Source of the DNA: Oscarella lobularis
Lineage: Eukaryota > Porifera > Homoscleromorpha > Homosclerophorida > Oscarellidae
Reading direction: 5' to 3'
Assembly (NCBI RefSeq): GCF_947507565.1
Contig: NC_089177.1
Coordinates: 3,100,001 to 3,164,000 of the forward strand
Length of the DNA stretch: 64,000 nt
This document shows positions 61,701-64,000 of this stretch, in pieces. Numbering within the stretch: position 1 is the stretch's first letter; every line of letters begins with the position of its first letter. The notes under the pieces are model-generated. The model saw only the letters and a list, made by a program, of their open reading frames with translations, was not told the DNA's origin and did not search any database. The position numbers and the translations under genes were made by a program.

Positions 61701-64000
61701 ACAAGCTAGTCGGTATGGCACTGGAATTAGTAGAAGAAGATAGAAAGGTACGTCGATTTGATAGGGTAATAGCGTCGTTCGAGAAATCCCTATTTGTAGA
61801 GTGGAACAATCGGTTTACTTCCAAATGTCACAAGTCTTCTGTATCTGCTTTCTCTGGCCAATGCTTCGGTCTGTGAGGAGCTACGCGGAGACATTGGCTT
61901 TTACAAGGCTCTCATCAAAGGCGAGCTGGCACCTCTTTTCGTAGGACTGGTAGTTGATTGAAAATTTTTTCAAAAAGGAGGCCTTAGTCTTCTCGACGAA
62001 AAGGAGCTTGAGATGTGTCAGCGCACGAGTTATTTATTTCACGTCGTCCTTTTTCGACAAGTTGCTTTATCGTATAAAGCATCCGTTGAAATGACTGCCA
62101 GGTTGACGGATTTTTTTAGAACGAAAGAAAACGATAACGATTCTCAGATTATTCTCAGTAAACACTTGACCGACAAGTAAGATAAGAAAGTAGTCGTACC
62201 CCAAATTAATTTTTTGCTTCTGTCTGCAGATTTTCTCTATTTTTGACCGGTGCCAGCTGTCTAAGCCAGCACAGATTAAAATGTGAAATCCCGCTATCCG
62301 ATGCGAATGGAAACGGCGAATTACAGCAGATGCTAAGGATATCCTGGCATCTGACGATGTTTGGCGATGACGTAGAGGCCACTCTTGAACACAGTCACGA
62401 GACGTGAGACAAAATCTCCTTTTAATTAATTAATTAAAACCCTTAATGTGGCATTGGAACAAAATAATGTTTGCATTTTCTTATAAATCTAATCGTTTGC
62501 GTTTCTAGGAGTGCACCTTGTCCTCTTTCCGAACGCGATGTTGCGCTACTGCGAAGTCTTCTTCCCGACACGGCTATCAGAACTGAATTGCGGTTGCTCG
62601 AAGGCGCCGACAGTCATACGGATGCGTTAGACGTCTTAGAACGGTTGAAGTTGGTTCTTTTACCTCTTGAGTTGGGGGGAAATCGAGGCACAGTCGCAGC
62701 CGATCGACTAGAAAAAGTTATTGACGACGTCACTCGGTCATTTGATAGGTATTTGTAAATCGTAATCATGTGCTGCTGCTGCTACTTTTTTTGTCGTTTA
62801 GGTTTCTATCCGTCATTCCTTCAAATTGCGACGATGAACACTTTCTAAATTCTATTTTTGGTCTCTTCGATCGCTATCTCGTCGTTCTGTCGTCATCCAC
62901 TGGAAAGCCTTTGTTTCGTTGGCTGAAATCGCATTTCAATGCGGAATCGTCTGCAATCAACTTCTGCTTAAGAGACAATAGTTCCCAAGACGAGTCCCAG
63001 TTCTTATTCTATAGTGCCGTTTCGCTGTGCACAGCGCTGTGGAACAAGGAATCCGCGTCGAACGATTGGAAATGGAACACCGTATTGGACAGCTTTCTTC
63101 AAAGACTCAAACTCGATCATCAGCGAGGCAATTTTACTCTGCGAGTTCTAGAAATAGTACTACAGAATTTATTTCTCATCACCGACAAGTGAGAATTTAT
63201 TTCACCCTTGGTATTTGTCGAATTGTTGTTGTTGTTGTTTAGGTTTTGCTGGTCTTGCAAACAGTTGCCTGATTATTCGATTCGATTTCTAATGTCTCTC
63301 ATCAAGGTACGAAAACGATTTTTTTAATTAAAAAGCCTTAATTCTGTCGTTTCAGATTCTAAATGTGTACAACAATAGTAGAACGGGAGCCGTCGATTCG
63401 TTTATGGGAAAAGGAATAATAAGAAACTCGGCTCACTGCCTGCTTCATGTAGCCGGAGAGATGAGACTTGGCAGTCGCGACTGGGTTAACCTCGCCGTCA
63501 AGCAATCAATAGAAGAGAATGCCAAAAGCCCCTTTTGTTGGCTTTGGTCTCTCGTCAATGATAGAGAACCGGAGGTAAGTAAGGTCGTCATTCGCGAACT
63601 GAGGAAGTCCGTTTTATTTCTGTGCTCGAGGTTCGCTGCGCCGGCTTCGGTCTTTCTAGTTTGCTGTGCGAATCTGTTGTGGGATGTCAGGCGCTATTTC
63701 CCTCCATCGGCGAAGACTCCCAGTGGCTATGGCATAAAGCCTCCGCGTGCGCCTTCGATTCGAATGAGGCGTGCATCGTTAGACAAAAGGTTTGGAGCCC
63801 AGATTCACGAACTCGACGTTTCATCTCATTGCTTAGGCTATGGAGTTTCTGACGGTGGTCGCGCAAATCGGAGCGGAAGTAGTTCCGTTCGACATCATTG
63901 AGTCGTTGCTCAAAGGCGATATTCTGGCTAGAATCAGCAGCGATCTGGCAAGATTTGATCCCAGTTCTTGTCTCCGTTTCGCTGCGGTTCTCCCTTCGCC
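58756..64000 (+). CDS. RTTN: Rotatin, 5' part (centriole assembly protein)
   Basis: Rotatin is a large armadillo-like helical protein needed for centriole lengthening and left-right patterning. The gene starts at 58756 with MEIAVLDSIIEKLGHRLSQV (human MVLAGLIRKLGHQLAEI) and continues VGALKSLKFKL, then LLEWFNRDEIPMKGEVLDLL (human [20 protein letters not shown]). A later exon gives SLGAMQYLSRLRGSLDVEHR (human DLGAVEFLSKLRSNVEPNLQ), then LLHLPPN. Near 59560 comes VLFSDFPAEVFLQRPRLVD (human VIMQDFPAEIFLQRPKIV). Many short exons follow with alpha-helical HEAT/ARM-like sequence to the window edge, so the gene is truncated at 64000. Exon borders after 60000 were not resolved individually. Confidence 0.9.

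Overview
The window is nuclear DNA of an animal. Genes are split by many short introns, mostly about 45 to 70 bp, and nearly every protein has a clear animal counterpart. Examples are thrombospondin, TPR, NSMAF, rotatin, CENP-N, NEK11, ATMIN and lysosomal NAGPA and ARSB. Very high gene density, tiny introns and intergenic gaps often below 150 bp suggest a compact non-bilaterian genome. A homoscleromorph sponge is my best guess, but this is an inference. About 27 protein-coding genes cover nearly the whole window, and only 56820-58755 is a long gene-poor stretch.

Layout. 1-12587: an unrecognised partial gene, the large nuclear-pore gene TPR, mitochondrial ribosomal MRPL13 and a tiny axonemal gene (CIMIP1-like). 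12738-25311: NAGPA, NSMAF, ENY2, GOT2, TTC5 and OXA1L. 25359-25868: a miniature inverted-repeat element with nested hairpins and a tRNA-like module, inserted between OXA1L and CMC2. 25907-35057: CMC2, an unrecognised gene, ATMIN, CENPN, UBA2, RPP40 and intronless KLHDC9. 35187-38547: a multidomain gene (F-box-like, phosphotransferase kinase, two GRF and two CCCH fingers) and a secreted cysteine-rich gene. 38904-50249: intronless ANAPC4, COX4, NEK11, a selenoprotein SEPHS2 with SECIS element, ARSB and a D-amino-acid oxidase family gene. 50313-64000: ANKRD60, a thrombospondin and the 5' part of rotatin.

The genes are mostly unrelated housekeeping genes. Many are arranged head to head over 50-140 bp (TPR/MRPL13, NAGPA/NSMAF, ENY2/GOT2, COX4/NEK11, DDO/ANKRD60), which implies shared bidirectional promoters. 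Mitochondrial functions recur (MRPL13, GOT2, OXA1L, CMC2, COX4), and OXA1L, CMC2 and COX4 all serve cytochrome oxidase biogenesis or composition. NAGPA and ARSB are both lysosomal-pathway genes.

The main unusual items are the F-box/kinase/GRF/CCCH protein, the in-frame TGA (Sec) codon in a 13-nt microexon of SEPHS2 with a recognisable form-2 SECIS, the nested MITE in a promoter, and at least five GC-AG introns. Exon coordinates in the entries were worked out by hand from splice signals, reading phase and recalled family alignments.
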